Assembly: GCF_000513895.2 (NCBI RefSeq)
Contig: NZ_CP165782.1
Span: 2,619,501 to 2,683,500 of the forward strand
Origin: Ensifer sp. WSM1721
GTDB taxonomy: Bacteria; Pseudomonadota; Alphaproteobacteria; Rhizobiales; Rhizobiaceae
Direction: 5' to 3'
Length of the DNA stretch: 64,000 bases
Shown here: piece by piece, positions 19,328 through 28,141 of the stretch
How the letters are laid out: each line of letters starts with the position of its first letter
Numbering within the stretch: position 1 is the stretch's first letter
Made by a program: the position numbers and the translations under genes
Notes under the pieces: model-generated
The model's database searches: none
Seen by the model: only the letters and a program-made list of their open reading frames with translations
Told to the model about the DNA's origin: nothing

Positions 19328-19528
19328 CAAAGAATGGCGCCCCTCGATGCATGGACCGAAGGGGCAGCGCCGACTATGCTTTCTCAAGAAGCCCTTGCGT
19401 TAGTGCGATCCTGCAAAGTTCTTGCACAATCCTGCAAGAATCGTCAGTGCGCGATGGCAACGTCGGAGCGGCGTCCTATCTGTGCCATGCTCCCATACGA
19501 ACGTAAAGCATTGGAAAGACCGCCGAAT

Positions 19529-20470
19529 ATGACAGCCATGCAATACACTCCGCGCCAGCAGATGATAGACATCATTGCCCGGATCGCCGGAGAGGACGGC
19601 GACCATCAGACCATTGTGCCTGGCCTCAGCATTCATCGCCATTCGAGCCCAGCCAAACCGAATTGCGCCGCCTACAAGCCAAGCTTCGCTATCATCGTGC
19701 AGGGGGCCAAGCGCGTCGTGCTCGGCGAAGAGACGCTCGTGTATGGCGCCTCGGACTATCTCTTGACCTCGATCGATCTACCGGTCCTTTCGCAGGTGTC
19801 GGTCGCTTCACCGGAGGAACCGTATCTGAGCATGGCTTTTCAGATCGATACGACGAGGCTTCCGGCACTTCTGGACGCAATCGGCGACGAGGCAACGAAG
19901 TCATCCGGCTCTCCGCGCGGCATGACGGTCAACAAGCTCACCTCCGATCTCGAGGACGCGGCACTGCGCCTGCTTCGGTTGCTCGACCGGCCCGCCGACA
20001 TCGCAGTCCTGCTGCCTCTGGTGGAACAGGAGATCCTCTATCGCCTGCTTATCGGGCCGCACGGCGCAAGGCTCCGTCAGATGGCGACGGCGGAAAGCCA
20101 ACCGCACCAGATCGGCCGGGCGGTCGCCTGGCTGAAGGAGCACTATTCGCGGCCGCTGCGCATCGACGATCTCGCAAGTCGCGTCAGCATGAGCGTCTCC
20201 TCGTTCCATCACCATTTCAAGGCGATCACGGCGATGAGCCCGCTGCAATACCAAAAACAACTCCGCCTGCAGGAGGCACGGCGCCTGATGCTGGAGGAGC
20301 GCCTCGACGCCGGCGATGCAGGTCACAAGGTCGGCTACGAGAGCCAGTCGCAGTTTAGCCGCGAATATGCCCGCCGCTTCGGCGAGCCTCCGGCACGTGA
20401 CATCGGCCGCGTCCGCCGCAGCCTGGTCGGCCGCCTGAGCGGCGAGGCGGAAATGCTGAGCGAGGGCTAG
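19529..20470 (+). CDS. AraC-family transcriptional regulator
   Basis: A 313-residue regulator with an AraC_N-type N-terminal domain (YKPSFAIIVQGAKR segment) and a C-terminal pair of helix-turn-helix motifs in about the last 100 residues (IDDLASRVSMSVSSFHHHFK and VGYESQSQFSREYARRFG). It resembles YqhC-type regulators, which activate aldehyde reductases, and sits divergently from one. The start is set at ATG 19529; the longer frame to 19334 begins beside the repeat and is unlikely. ATG 19538 is possible. Confidence 0.9.
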   Translation: MTAMQYTPRQQMIDIIARIAGEDGDHQTIVPGLSIHRHSSPAKPNCAAYKPSFAIIVQGAKRVVLGEETLVYGASDYLLTSIDLPVLSQVSVASPEEPYLSMAFQIDTTRLPALLDAIGDEATKSSGSPRGMTVNKLTSDLEDAALRLLRLLDRPADIAVLLPLVEQEILYRLLIGPHGARLRQMATAESQPHQIGRAVAWLKEHYSRPLRIDDLASRVSMSVSSFHHHFKAITAMSPLQYQKQLRLQEARRLMLEERLDAGDAGHKVGYESQSQFSREYARRFGEPPARDIGRVRRSLVGRLSGEAEMLSEG

Positions 20471-20509
20471 AGCGGTGAGGAGTGTGCCCGCATCGCGCCG
20501 CCCCAATAG

Positions 20510-23437
20510 CTACCAGCCCTCCTCCAGCACCTTCTCCAACATGTCGGCAAAGAAGTCGGCGCTCTCATGGGCGAGGCAGAGCGGCGGCTTGATCTTCAAT
20601 ACGTTCAGGTGGTCGCCGGTCGGCTGCATGATGACGCCGAGTTCGAGAAGTCGGTTACAGATCGCCACCGTCTCTTCCGTGGCAGGCTCCAGCGTCTCGT
20701 GGTCGCGGACGAATTCGACGCCGAGATAGAGCCCCATGCCGTGCACGGCCCCGACAAGCGGGTATTTCTGCCCGAGCGCCTGCAGCCGCGCCTTCAAATG
20801 GTCGCCGACCGTGCGGGCGTTCTCCTGTAAGGCCTCGTCATGAAGGATATCGAGGACGGTGAGCCCGACAGCGCAACTGACCGGGCTGCCGCCGGAAGAA
20901 GAGAAAAAGTAGCCTTCCTTCTCCAGCGCATCCGCGATCTCGCGGCGGGTGATCACGGCTCCGAGCGGATGACCGTTGCCCATGCCCTTGGCGACGGTAA
21001 TGACGTCAGGAACGACCCCCTGCTCCTCGAAACCCCAGAAATAGTGGCCGAGCCGTCCATATCCCACCTGCACCTCGTCGGCGATGCAGACGCCGCCCCT
21101 CGCCCGGACCATGGCGTAGACCGCCTTGAGATAGCCCGGCGGCAGCGGAATGCCGCCGGCATTGCCATAGACCGATTCCGCGATGAAACCGGCGAGGCGT
21201 TCGCCCTTCTCGTCCACTTCCCGCAGCTTTGCCGCGACGGCGTCGACATAATGAACTGTCGACTCCTCCCCGCGAAACGGCCCGCGATAGGTGTTCGGCG
21301 AGACGACGGGGTGCACCCAAACCGGCCGTGTCGTCAGCGCCCGCGGGTTGTCGGCAATCGAGGTGGAGACCGCGTCGCTCGCGACCGTCCAGCCGTGATA
21401 GGCCTCTAGGAGCGAGAGCATGTTGCGCGCGCCGGAATGGGCCCAGGCGAGCCGGATGGCGAGGTCGTTCGCCTCCGAGCCGCTGTTGACGAGGAAGACT
21501 GTATCGAGCCCTTCCGGCGCCAGTGCTGCGAGCCGCTCGGAGAATTCCACAACCGCGGTATAGTGGAAGCGCGAATTGGTATTGAGCAGCGACCATTGCC
21601 GCGCGACCGCCGCCGAGAGGCGTGGATGCCCGTGGCCGAGGGTGGTGACGTTGTTGACCATGTCGAGATAGGCACGCCCCTCGACGTCGAAGAGATGCTC
21701 CTTCCAGCCGCGCTCTATCTCGGGCGGCTTTCGGTAATAATTCTTCTGCGGTCGCGCGAAATGGCGCTGCCGCCGATCGAGCAGCGCCGCCGCATCCGGT
21801 AGCGATGCATTGCAATCGATGCCGAGGATAAGCGCCGGCGACGGGCAGAGCCGGCGCCAAGCCTCCGCCTGGTGCGCGGCAACAAAGGGCGGCGGGTCGA
21901 TATCCGGCTCGGTGCAAAGCTGGACACGCATGAAGCCGACTGCGGCCGGATCGGTCGGGATGACGCCGATCCGCGCTCCGGTCTCTACCGTCTCCTCTTC
22001 GATGTCCACGTCGACGCCATGGAGATGGAGGTGAAGGCCCTCGGCCGAGAGGATCAGCCTGCCGCCGCGCTGGTGAAGACGCCCGGCAAAAGGTGCGTGG
22101 ACCGGCGTCCGCCCGTGCAGGCACAGATCCACACTGAGCGCGAAGGTCCGCGGCGCCTTGGCCCTGAGGAGGCGCGTCTCCGTCAGCCGGAATTCGCCGT
22201 AGCGCGTGGCCGAGGCCCCGGCTGTGCGCGCAGCCGACTGCAGGAGCAGCGCTTCCGTGTCTTCGTAGTTCCAGCGGTCGGCGGGCAGATGCGGCCCGAG
22301 CAGCGAAAGGTCGACGATGCCGAAACTCGCGGTGTCGACATCGGGCAGAAGGCGTTCGGAGATTTCAGGAAAACCCGGTTCCCTGTCCTTGCCGACAACC
22401 TGATGGATCGCGTGCTCCATGAGCTCGAAAGGCACGGAAACGGCGGCGTCGAACACCTCGCGCTCATGCGGCGCATTGGCCTTGACGTAGGCATTGTCCG
22501 GGTCGATCTCGAGCTGCTGCGCCGTGCTTGCGACGAGAACGCCGGCGCGCGCGACGATCAGCGGCCAGAGTGCTTTCAACTCCGCGTCCGTAAGGGGGCA
22601 GACGGCGTGGAACGCCTTCACCGCCGGCAGGATACAGAAGGGATCGCCGTCCGCGTGATGCAGCAACGATGCGCAGGTGACGGCGAGTTCCGCGACCACC
22701 CATCCCTTCAGCACATCGCCGAAATCGATGACCCCGTCGGGGATCAGGCGTCCGCTCTTGTCGGCCCGGCTCACGACGTTGTCGTCGGTGACGTCCTGAT
22801 GGATCGCCTGCAAGCGCAGGTCCGGCATCAGCGGCTGCACCCGGCGCATGGCGCCGACCATGGCCTCGGCGATGCGCTTGCGCAGGTCCACATCGGCCAT
22901 TGCCGAGAGCAGATGCAGCGCGACGGGCCCGGCCCTCCTCAGATCCCATTGCAGTTCGCGCTCGAGACCCGGATGGTCGAAGTCCTGGAGCGCGACGGCG
23001 AGCCGGCCGGCGATATCGCCAAGTGCGCTCACCGTTTCCACGGCCAGGTGCTTGCGGCGCGTCAGGGGCGTGCCGTCAAGATAGGTCAGCAGGCGGAACT
23101 GATAGATTTGCTCCCGGATGGCAACCGTGACGATGTCGTCGCCATTGAGTGCCGGCATGACCCGCGGCACCTTCGGCGCATCCGGCATGGCCCCGACGTG
23201 GCGCAGGGCCGCGTTCTGCGCCTCCAGTTCGCGCCTTGCATATTCCGCCCTCGCGATCTTCAGGACGAACCGGCCGGCGCCCGTATCGATGCGGTAGTTC
23301 CGGTCCTGCTGGCTCCCGAGCTCCGTAAGATCGCCGGAGAGGCCGTAGTGCTCCGACAGTATTGCCTTCGCTTCGTCGGCCGACACGTCCGGCCTTGCAA
23401 GGAGCGTGCGGCGCTTCAGCGATTCGTCTTCCATCAT
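20510..23437 (-). CDS. Fusion of APH-type kinase, LytM-like domain and class III aminotransferase/phospholyase
   Basis: A 975-residue protein. Residues about 30-330 are an aminoglycoside-phosphotransferase/choline-kinase fold with H213-Q-D215, N220 and the metal motif IDFGD at 237-241. About 400-520 resemble a degenerate M23 (LytM) fold, HAPFAGRLHQRGG then LHLHLHGVDV. About 560-975 are a class III PLP enzyme with DEVQ 787-790 and PLP lysine K817. In related families, hydroxylysine kinase and ethanolamine-phosphate or phosphohydroxylysine phospho-lyases carry these end domains, so phosphorylation followed by elimination is the likely reaction. The substrate is unknown. It begins 29 bases after hutC on the same strand. 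Confidence 0.85.
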   Translation of the reverse strand: MMEDESLKRRTLLARPDVSADEAKAILSEHYGLSGDLTELGSQQDRNYRIDTGAGRFVLKIARAEYARRELEAQNAALRHVGAMPDAPKVPRVMPALNGDDIVTVAIREQIYQFRLLTYLDGTPLTRRKHLAVETVSALGDIAGRLAVALQDFDHPGLERELQWDLRRAGPVALHLLSAMADVDLRKRIAEAMVGAMRRVQPLMPDLRLQAIHQDVTDDNVVSRADKSGRLIPDGVIDFGDVLKGWVVAELAVTCASLLHHADGDPFCILPAVKAFHAVCPLTDAELKALWPLIVARAGVLVASTAQQLEIDPDNAYVKANAPHEREVFDAAVSVPFELMEHAIHQVVGKDREPGFPEISERLLPDVDTASFGIVDLSLLGPHLPADRWNYEDTEALLLQSAARTAGASATRYGEFRLTETRLLRAKAPRTFALSVDLCLHGRTPVHAPFAGRLHQRGGRLILSAEGLHLHLHGVDVDIEEETVETGARIGVIPTDPAAVGFMRVQLCTEPDIDPPPFVAAHQAEAWRRLCPSPALILGIDCNASLPDAAALLDRRQRHFARPQKNYYRKPPEIERGWKEHLFDVEGRAYLDMVNNVTTLGHGHPRLSAAVARQWSLLNTNSRFHYTAVVEFSERLAALAPEGLDTVFLVNSGSEANDLAIRLAWAHSGARNMLSLLEAYHGWTVASDAVSTSIADNPRALTTRPVWVHPVVSPNTYRGPFRGEESTVHYVDAVAAKLREVDEKGERLAGFIAESVYGNAGGIPLPPGYLKAVYAMVRARGGVCIADEVQVGYGRLGHYFWGFEEQGVVPDVITVAKGMGNGHPLGAVITRREIADALEKEGYFFSSSGGSPVSCAVGLTVLDILHDEALQENARTVGDHLKARLQALGQKYPLVGAVHGMGLYLGVEFVRDHETLEPATEETVAICNRLLELGVIMQPTGDHLNVLKIKPPLCLAHESADFFADMLEKVLEEGW

Positions 23438-23466
23438 TTCGTTCCCGTCTCTTGCGATGGTGCTTT

Positions 23467-24210
23467 TTACTGCGAAACTCCTTCGAGACGATAGCGCGTA
23501 CCGGGATAAATAAGCCGCGCGACAGTCACATTCGCGGCTTCCGACCAGGTCCGCCGCCGGATCATCAGGCAGGGTTCGTTACGGCCGATCGCAAGAAGCT
23601 TGCACTCCCACGGCTTCGGCAGCACCGCTTCAACGATCTGCTCAGTGCGGGTGATCGGGGCCCCCAGCGTCAGATAGGCGTTTGGAGTGATGCTCCCGAA
23701 GTCCTGTTCCAGATAATTGGGGCAGATTGCGGGATTGACGAAACGGTCTTCGATCTGGATCGGCACGCCATTCTCCGCATGGACGATGATCGAATGAAAG
23801 ACCCGCGCGCCGGTTGCGAGCCCCAGCGCGTCTGCGATCTCGGGACTCGCCTGCTCCTGCTGCAGGAGGCTGATCTTTGAGGTGTGCGTATGACCCCGCT
23901 CCCGGATCTCGTCGGCAATGTTGCGCACTTCCAGAAGCGCCGTGCTGCCCTTGTGGGTGGCGACGAAGGACCCGACGCCTTGTACCCGCGTGATCGTCCC
24001 CTCGCTCGCAAGCTCGCGGAGCGCACGGTTCGCGGTCATCCGGCTGACGCCGAGATCGGCGACGATGTCGTTTTCGGAAGGTATGCGGTGGTTCGGCGGC
24101 CACTCGCCGCTCTCGATGCGGCTGCGGATGAACTGCTTGACCGCCTCGTAGCGCGGCATCGGCCCGGCCCCGAAGGTCGACAGATCGCTTTTGCGGTCCA
24201 ATGCCGTCAT
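23467..24210 (-). CDS. hutC: GntR/HutC-family repressor
   Basis: A 247-residue regulator with a winged-helix GntR domain (PRYEAVKQFIRSRIESGEW, then NDIVADLGVSRMTANRALREL) and a C-terminal UTRA ligand-binding domain. In the histidine-utilization system HutC senses urocanate. The start at 24210 has TGGAG seven bases upstream; 24222 is an alternative. It is divergent from hutF and upstream of the fusion enzyme in one likely operon, so it may control both. Confidence 0.88.
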   Translation of the reverse strand: MTALDRKSDLSTFGAGPMPRYEAVKQFIRSRIESGEWPPNHRIPSENDIVADLGVSRMTANRALRELASEGTITRVQGVGSFVATHKGSTALLEVRNIADEIRERGHTHTSKISLLQQEQASPEIADALGLATGARVFHSIIVHAENGVPIQIEDRFVNPAICPNYLEQDFGSITPNAYLTLGAPITRTEQIVEAVLPKPWECKLLAIGRNEPCLMIRRRTWSEAANVTVARLIYPGTRYRLEGVSQ

Positions 24211-24284
24211 AAAGTGCTCCATTCCGCCCGACGAACGACCCAGCGGCGGCTGACAAATCACCGACTCTTTTCGTCGATTTTGAA

Positions 24285-24324
24285 CTTGCACGCCACCACA
24301 AAATACCTATAGTTCCATATACAA
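24285..24324 (+). promoter_or_regulatory. hutF promoter with overlapping HutC-like operator
   Basis: CTTGCA at 24285-24290 and TATAGT at 24308-24313 are 17 bases apart, a good vegetative promoter. TATAGTTCCATATACAA (24308-24324) overlaps the -10 and resembles the TTGTATAT-type HutC half-site on the opposite strand. The operator assignment is inferred from position and resemblance only. Confidence 0.4.
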
Positions 24325-24344
24325 CCATGCACAGGAAGGCGGTC

Positions 24345-25721
24345 ATGGCAACGTTCGCCGGTCACAGGCTCTTCGCGGAACAGGCGCTGCTGCCGACAGG
24401 CTGGGCGGAGAATGTAGCCATTTCGCTCGATCAGAACGGACGCATCGCCGCCGTGGAAGCCGGGAAGGCGCCGGGCAACGGCGACGAGCGCCTTTCCGGC
24501 CCGGTCGTTCCGGCAATGGCGAACCTGCATTCCCATGCCTTCCAGCGCGCCATGGCCGGCCTCGCCGAGGTTGCGGGCACAGGCGAAGACAGCTTCTGGA
24601 CATGGCGAGAAGAAATGTATCGCACAGTCGCCCTTGTCGACCCGGATGATGTTGAGGCGATTGCCGCGAAGCTCTACATGGAGATGCTGAAGGGCGGCTT
24701 CGGTCGAGTGGTCGAATTTCATTACCTTCATCACCAGGCGGACGGCACGCCCTATGCCGATTCGGCGGAAATGTCGCTGCGCATCCTGAAGGCCGCCGGG
24801 ACGGTCGGCATCGGCCTCACCCACCTGCCCGTCTTCTACGCCCACGCCAATTTCGGCGGCGTGGCACCGAATGCGGGGCAGCGCCCCTTCCTGCATGACC
24901 CGGATCGCTTCCTTGCCCTCCTCGACCGTCTCGCTCCCGCCTGCGCCGCGGCCGGCGCCGAGCTCGGCCATGCCATCCATTCGCTGCGGGCGGCCACACC
25001 CGACGAGATGTGCGCGATCCTCGACGCGGCACCCGTTTCCGGACCTATCCACATCCATGTCGCCGAACAGATGCGCGAAGTCGAGGATTGCCTTGCGTGG
25101 AGCGGCCGCCGCCCGGTCGAGTGGCTGCTTGACGAGATGCCGGTCGATCGACGCTGGTGCGCCATTCACGCGACGCACATGACGCCGGACGAAACCGAGC
25201 GGCTGGCGAGATCGGGAGCGGTCGCCGGCCTCTGCCCGATGACCGAAGCCAATCTCGGCGACGGCATCTTCCCGGCGGTCGACTTCGCCGCCGCCGGCGG
25301 CCGCTTCGGCATAGGCACCGACAGCCATGTCGCAACCACGGTCGCAGAGGAACTGCGGCTCCTCGAATACGGCCAGCGGCTGCGCGACCGTCGGCGCAAC
25401 CGGCTCGCAACCGGCCCGGGCGTCTCCGTCGGCAGGAGCAGTTTCGAAGCCGCTCTTGCCGGCGGCCATCAGGCGGCCGGCATTGCCAAGGTGGGCATCG
25501 AGGTCGGCGCAAGCGCGGACCTCGTCGTGCTCGACGGCACAAATCCCTACATCGCCGCGGCGAATGGCGACCGGATCCTCGACCGCTGGCTCTTCGCGCT
25601 CGGCGGCGATGCCGTGCGTGACGTCATGGTCGCGGGCAATTGGACGATCCGCGACGGACGGCACGATCGGGCGGAAGCGATCGACCGTGCGTTCGCTCGG
25701 GTTCTGAACAAGCTGAAATAG
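24345..25721 (+). CDS. hutF: Formimidoylglutamate deiminase HutF
   Basis: A 458-residue amidohydrolase that deiminates N-formimino-L-glutamate to N-formylglutamate in the five-step histidine degradation route. Metal ligands include NLHSHAF (H62, H64), later HIHVAEQ and the GIGTDSHV aspartate; FWTWREEMYR is characteristic of HutF. The start at 24345 has AGGAAGG just upstream; ATG 24327 is an alternative. It is divergent from hutC. The other hut enzyme genes are not in the window. Confidence 0.93.
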   Translation: MATFAGHRLFAEQALLPTGWAENVAISLDQNGRIAAVEAGKAPGNGDERLSGPVVPAMANLHSHAFQRAMAGLAEVAGTGEDSFWTWREEMYRTVALVDPDDVEAIAAKLYMEMLKGGFGRVVEFHYLHHQADGTPYADSAEMSLRILKAAGTVGIGLTHLPVFYAHANFGGVAPNAGQRPFLHDPDRFLALLDRLAPACAAAGAELGHAIHSLRAATPDEMCAILDAAPVSGPIHIHVAEQMREVEDCLAWSGRRPVEWLLDEMPVDRRWCAIHATHMTPDETERLARSGAVAGLCPMTEANLGDGIFPAVDFAAAGGRFGIGTDSHVATTVAEELRLLEYGQRLRDRRRNRLATGPGVSVGRSSFEAALAGGHQAAGIAKVGIEVGASADLVVLDGTNPYIAAANGDRILDRWLFALGGDAVRDVMVAGNWTIRDGRHDRAEAIDRAFARVLNKLK

Positions 25722-25732
25722 CCGACGCACTG

Positions 25733-25790
25733 TGAATTGCTGCATGTTTTTGTCCTAAAATCGGCTACGATTTAAGGAAACATGCAGTAG
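25733..25790. repeat. Palindromic repeat, family B
   Basis: AATTGCTGCATGTTTTTGTCC and its inverted partner ending GGAAACATGCAGTAG enclose ATCGGCTACGAT. Related copies occur at 42435-42504 and 52551-52612. It lies between hutF and hutD. Confidence 0.75.
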
Positions 25791-25827
25791 TGACGGCTCC
25801 GATCGTTTGGGTCGGAACGTCTATAGG

Positions 25828-26421
25828 ATGGCTCGGCTGACGATGATGCGGATATTGCGTGCCAGCGACTACAGGCATATGCCGTGGAAGAACGGCGGTG
25901 GCGAAACGGTGGAGATCGCCGTTTCGCCGGATCGCGCCACGCTTGCCGATTTCGATTGGCGCGTCAGTATGGCGACGGTCGCGAGCGACGGCCTCTTTTC
26001 GAGCTTTCCCGGCATCGACCGCACCATCTCGATCCTCGAGGGCGCCGGTATGACGCTTGCGATCGAGGGGCGTCCGCCGAAGCGTCTGACCGTCGCCGAT
26101 CCGCCCCTCACCTTCCCGGCCGACGTGCAGACCTCGGCCAGGCTCACCGACGGCCCGGTCACCGATCTCAACGTGATGACCCGGCGGCAGACATTGAAGC
26201 ACCGGGTGCGTCGGCTGCATGTGGAGGGCTCCTTGCCGGTCACCACGAGCGCGCGCGAATTCGTCGTCTTCTGCCACCGCGGCAGCCTGACGCTCGCGAC
26301 CGAGGGCGTCTCCGCAACGCTGCATGCACTCGACGCCGCCATTCTCGTCCAGCCCGCGGCGCTCACCTTGTCGGCAGACGTCGCGTCAGAGGCCTTCTTG
26401 ATCGAGATAATGGGGCCGTAA
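25828..26421 (+). CDS. hutD: HutD-family cupin protein
   Basis: A 197-residue bicupin-like protein of the HutD/Ves family; MPWKNGGGETVEI near the N terminus is the family hallmark. HutD is conserved in histidine-utilization loci and is thought to tune pathway flux. It lies 106 bases downstream of hutF with a repeat in between. The start is uncertain: 25828, 25843 and 25846 are all in frame, and the last begins with the usual MRILRAS. Confidence 0.85.
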   Translation: MARLTMMRILRASDYRHMPWKNGGGETVEIAVSPDRATLADFDWRVSMATVASDGLFSSFPGIDRTISILEGAGMTLAIEGRPPKRLTVADPPLTFPADVQTSARLTDGPVTDLNVMTRRQTLKHRVRRLHVEGSLPVTTSAREFVVFCHRGSLTLATEGVSATLHALDAAILVQPAALTLSADVASEAFLIEIMGP

Positions 26422-26424
26422 CCA

Positions 26425-26516
26425 GAGCAATTCCAGGAAAGGTGTGCAGCGGCTTCCGCCCGGAATTGCTGCGTTTTCAAAGAGTTAGATCATTTCGTTT
26501 CAATGAAAATGATCTA
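26425..26516. repeat. Palindromic repeat, family C (two hairpins)
   Basis: GAGCAATTCC ... GGAATTGCT encloses GTGTGCAGCGGCTTC; then CAAAGAGTTAG links to a second hairpin, AGATCATTT / AAATGATCT. The element at 51568-51669 has the same plan and the same GTGTGCAGCGG core. It marks the border between the hut genes and the accessory stretch. Confidence 0.75.
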
Positions 26517-26744
26517 AGGCACCCCGAAAAGCAGAAGGACAGCGCCCCCTGCCATGAGCGCAACACCAAGCCAGTTGCGTACGGGGCCGAGGAAGCGAAG
26601 TCCCTGGCCTCTTGGCTCAAGCGTCGTGCGTTTGTCTTCCGAGGATCGAGGCGGCTCGCTCAGCCGTCGCCGACCGAGCGCCTCCCAAGCCATGTAGAGG
26701 AGGCCGCAGATAAATAGGAATGCACCAACGAGAGCCGTCCACAC
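26514..26744 (-). CDS. Small two-span membrane protein (76 aa)
   Basis: Two hydrophobic segments (WTALVGAFLFICGLLYMAW at about 2-20 and WLGVALMAGGAVLLLF near the C terminus) flank a charged Arg/Glu-rich middle. A GTG start at 26744 preceded by GGAGGGA is preferred to the longer TTG start at 26777. It begins 39 bases after the 62-aa gene upstream, so both probably share the stress-type promoter at 26999-27024. I do not recognise the family. Confidence 0.6.
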   Translation of the reverse strand: MWTALVGAFLFICGLLYMAWEALGRRRLSEPPRSSEDKRTTLEPRGQGLRFLGPVRNWLGVALMAGGAVLLLFGVP

Positions 26745-26783
26745 GTGCGCTCCCTCCGCTGCCGGCGCAGACGCCAAGCTATC

Positions 26784-26972
26784 TCAGCGTGTGCGCGTCT
26801 GAGGCCGCACGATGTTCATCTGGAGCTCGTGGCTGGAGGCGTAGCGTCCAAGAACCTTGATCAGGCGCTGCTCCTCGGCCTTGTGAATGCCGCTGCGCCT
26901 GCAATATTCCGCCACATCCCAGACGTGTCTGGCCTGGGACTTGTCGAGCTTCCGAGTGTCCGTGTGTCTCAT
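26784..26972 (-). CDS. Conserved small hypothetical protein (62 aa), probable general-stress gene
   Basis: A basic, helical-looking 62-residue protein (VWDVAEYCRRSGIHKAEEQR in the middle). ATG 26972 has a GGGAGGCGCAGG ribosome binding site. A GGAAC-N17-CGTT promoter ends 27 bases upstream, leaving a short leader of about 20 bases. Function is unknown; the promoter implies control by the EcfG/RpoE2 sigma factor. Longer frames to 27014 or 27087 would run through the promoter and are rejected. Confidence 0.7.
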   Translation of the reverse strand: MRHTDTRKLDKSQARHVWDVAEYCRRSGIHKAEEQRLIKVLGRYASSHELQMNIVRPQTRTR

Positions 26973-26998
26973 CCTGCGCCTCCCAAATGCATGGACGT

Positions 26999-27024
26999 AA
27001 CGTCGGCAAAACACAATTGGTTCC
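26999..27024 (-). promoter_or_regulatory. EcfG/RpoE2-type promoter of the 62-aa gene
   Basis: On the minus strand GGAAC, 17 bases, CGTT: an exact match to the alphaproteobacterial general-stress sigma consensus. Located 27 bases before the start codon of the gene at 26972. Confidence 0.75.
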
Positions 27025-27273
27025 GCATCTGCGGCATAGTTCGCTGCAAAGAATCAACGTCGCCGCGGGCGCCCGGCACCCGCGCAAAACACGGCCATTG
27101 CTTCACGTCGCAAAGCATTGCCTCGCCGCATCTCCCTCATTGATTGTGTCTCATCTTCCCGGAAAGGCAAGCAAGTTGAGGCGTAAAAATGAGCGGGCCT
27201 CAAGTGAGCGGCGCGCCAGGGCAAAGGTGATCGTCGGCCAAGCCACATCCTGTCCTGAAGTTTAATGGCGGCC
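27025..27273. other. Intergenic region between divergent stress promoters
   Basis: Part of the 391 bases between the divergent genes at 26972 and 27364. Apart from the two opposite-facing GGAAC promoters at its edges I see no gene, repeat or clear hairpin here. Confidence 0.5.
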
Positions 27274-27299
27274 GGAACAAAAATCGGCACCCGGCCGTT
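27274..27299 (+). promoter_or_regulatory. EcfG/RpoE2-type promoter of the 136-aa gene
   Basis: GGAAC, 17 bases, CGTT, the exact consensus, 65 bases before ATG 27364 and divergent from the site at 26999-27024. Confidence 0.75.
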
Positions 27300-27363
27300 C
27301 GAATTGGGACTTCAGAAGCCACCGGCGGGGACTTGAAGGCGAAAGAAAGGCGAAGATATTCCG

Positions 27364-27774
27364 ATGCCCCAGAAAACCAAAGCCGACAAGCTTCAGAAAC
27401 TGAATCTTATGCTCGGCCAGGCAATTGCTGCGATGCGTGTCAACGAGATGTTGATGCGCCGCCTTCTGCGCTGGGCTGCCTCCCAAAGCAACGACCCGCG
27501 CGGCTTCATAAAGGAAGCCGTCGAAAAGACGAGGGACGAGTTGCAGCGGGAAAGCCGGGCCGACGGCCATCCGTCGTCGATGCAGGCGGCCGAAGAGGCG
27601 TTGCGGTATCTCGACGATCTCGCGACGGAGATGCAGGTCAAGAAAGGACCCAAACCCGCTCGCGCAGAGGCAAAGGGATTGGCCATCCTCGAGCGCCTTC
27701 ACTTTCCGTCTTTCACCTCGGTCCAGGAACACGCCAGAAACGGCACGTCGCGTGCTGCGATCGGCAGGCGATAG
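27364..27774 (+). CDS. Hypothetical protein (136 aa), probable general-stress gene
   Basis: A soluble, highly charged and helix-rich protein. The first 40 residues contain MRVNEMLMRRLLRWA, then an Arg/Glu-rich middle, then a basic C terminus. I do not recognise the family. A consensus GGAAC-N17-CGTT promoter lies upstream. The ribosome binding site is modest (AAAGG 13 bases before ATG). Confidence 0.65.
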   Translation: MPQKTKADKLQKLNLMLGQAIAAMRVNEMLMRRLLRWAASQSNDPRGFIKEAVEKTRDELQRESRADGHPSSMQAAEEALRYLDDLATEMQVKKGPKPARAEAKGLAILERLHFPSFTSVQEHARNGTSRAAIGRR

Positions 27775-27820
27775 AGTTCGGGCAGGCATCCATGGCGGTC
27801 CCTGCCGCCTGCCGCAAACC

Positions 27821-27846
27821 GGAACATTTGCGACCCGCTGCGGGTT
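27821..27846 (+). promoter_or_regulatory. EcfG/RpoE2-type promoter of the 66-aa gene
   Basis: GGAAC, 17 bases, GGTT: one base off the CGTT consensus, with the conserved TT kept. It lies 30 bases before ATG 27877. Confidence 0.65.
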
Positions 27847-27876
27847 CTGTGATGAAGGTTTATCGGAGATGACCGG

Positions 27877-28077
27877 ATGTTTAAGGGTAGCGAGCGGCTC
27901 GCGCTGATCGGAGCCGCGATCATCATCATTCTCAGCGCGGCGTTTTATTTCTACGTCGACCGATTCCCCTCTACCAGCTCGACCAGGATCGAGGACACGA
28001 GGGTCAACGCGGATGGCGTGAAGACGATCGACGAAAATCCGCCGAGCGCCGCGGGTGACAAGGACAACCCGTCCTGA
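27877..28077 (+). CDS. Small membrane-anchored protein (66 aa)
   Basis: Residues 8-27 form one membrane span (LALIGAAIIIILSAAFYFYV); the remaining 40 residues are polar, Asp/Ser/Thr-rich and would face the periplasm if the N terminus is inside. CGGAG precedes ATG 27877 by a few bases. A GGAAC promoter lies 30 bases upstream. I do not recognise the family. Confidence 0.65.
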   Translation: MFKGSERLALIGAAIIIILSAAFYFYVDRFPSTSSTRIEDTRVNADGVKTIDENPPSAAGDKDNPS

Positions 28078-28141
28078 ATCAAGAAGGCTCGGTGCAGAGC
28101 TGACGCCTTTGTTCGGGAGGACTTCGGGCTAGTACTGACGG

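Noticed and set aside
21872..23494. 540-codon open frame on the plus strand
   Set aside because: It is the antisense frame of the kinase part of the fusion protein; no motif was seen.
26779..27087. Longer minus-strand frames over the 62-aa gene
   Set aside because: They would extend through the GGAAC promoter and lack a ribosome binding site.
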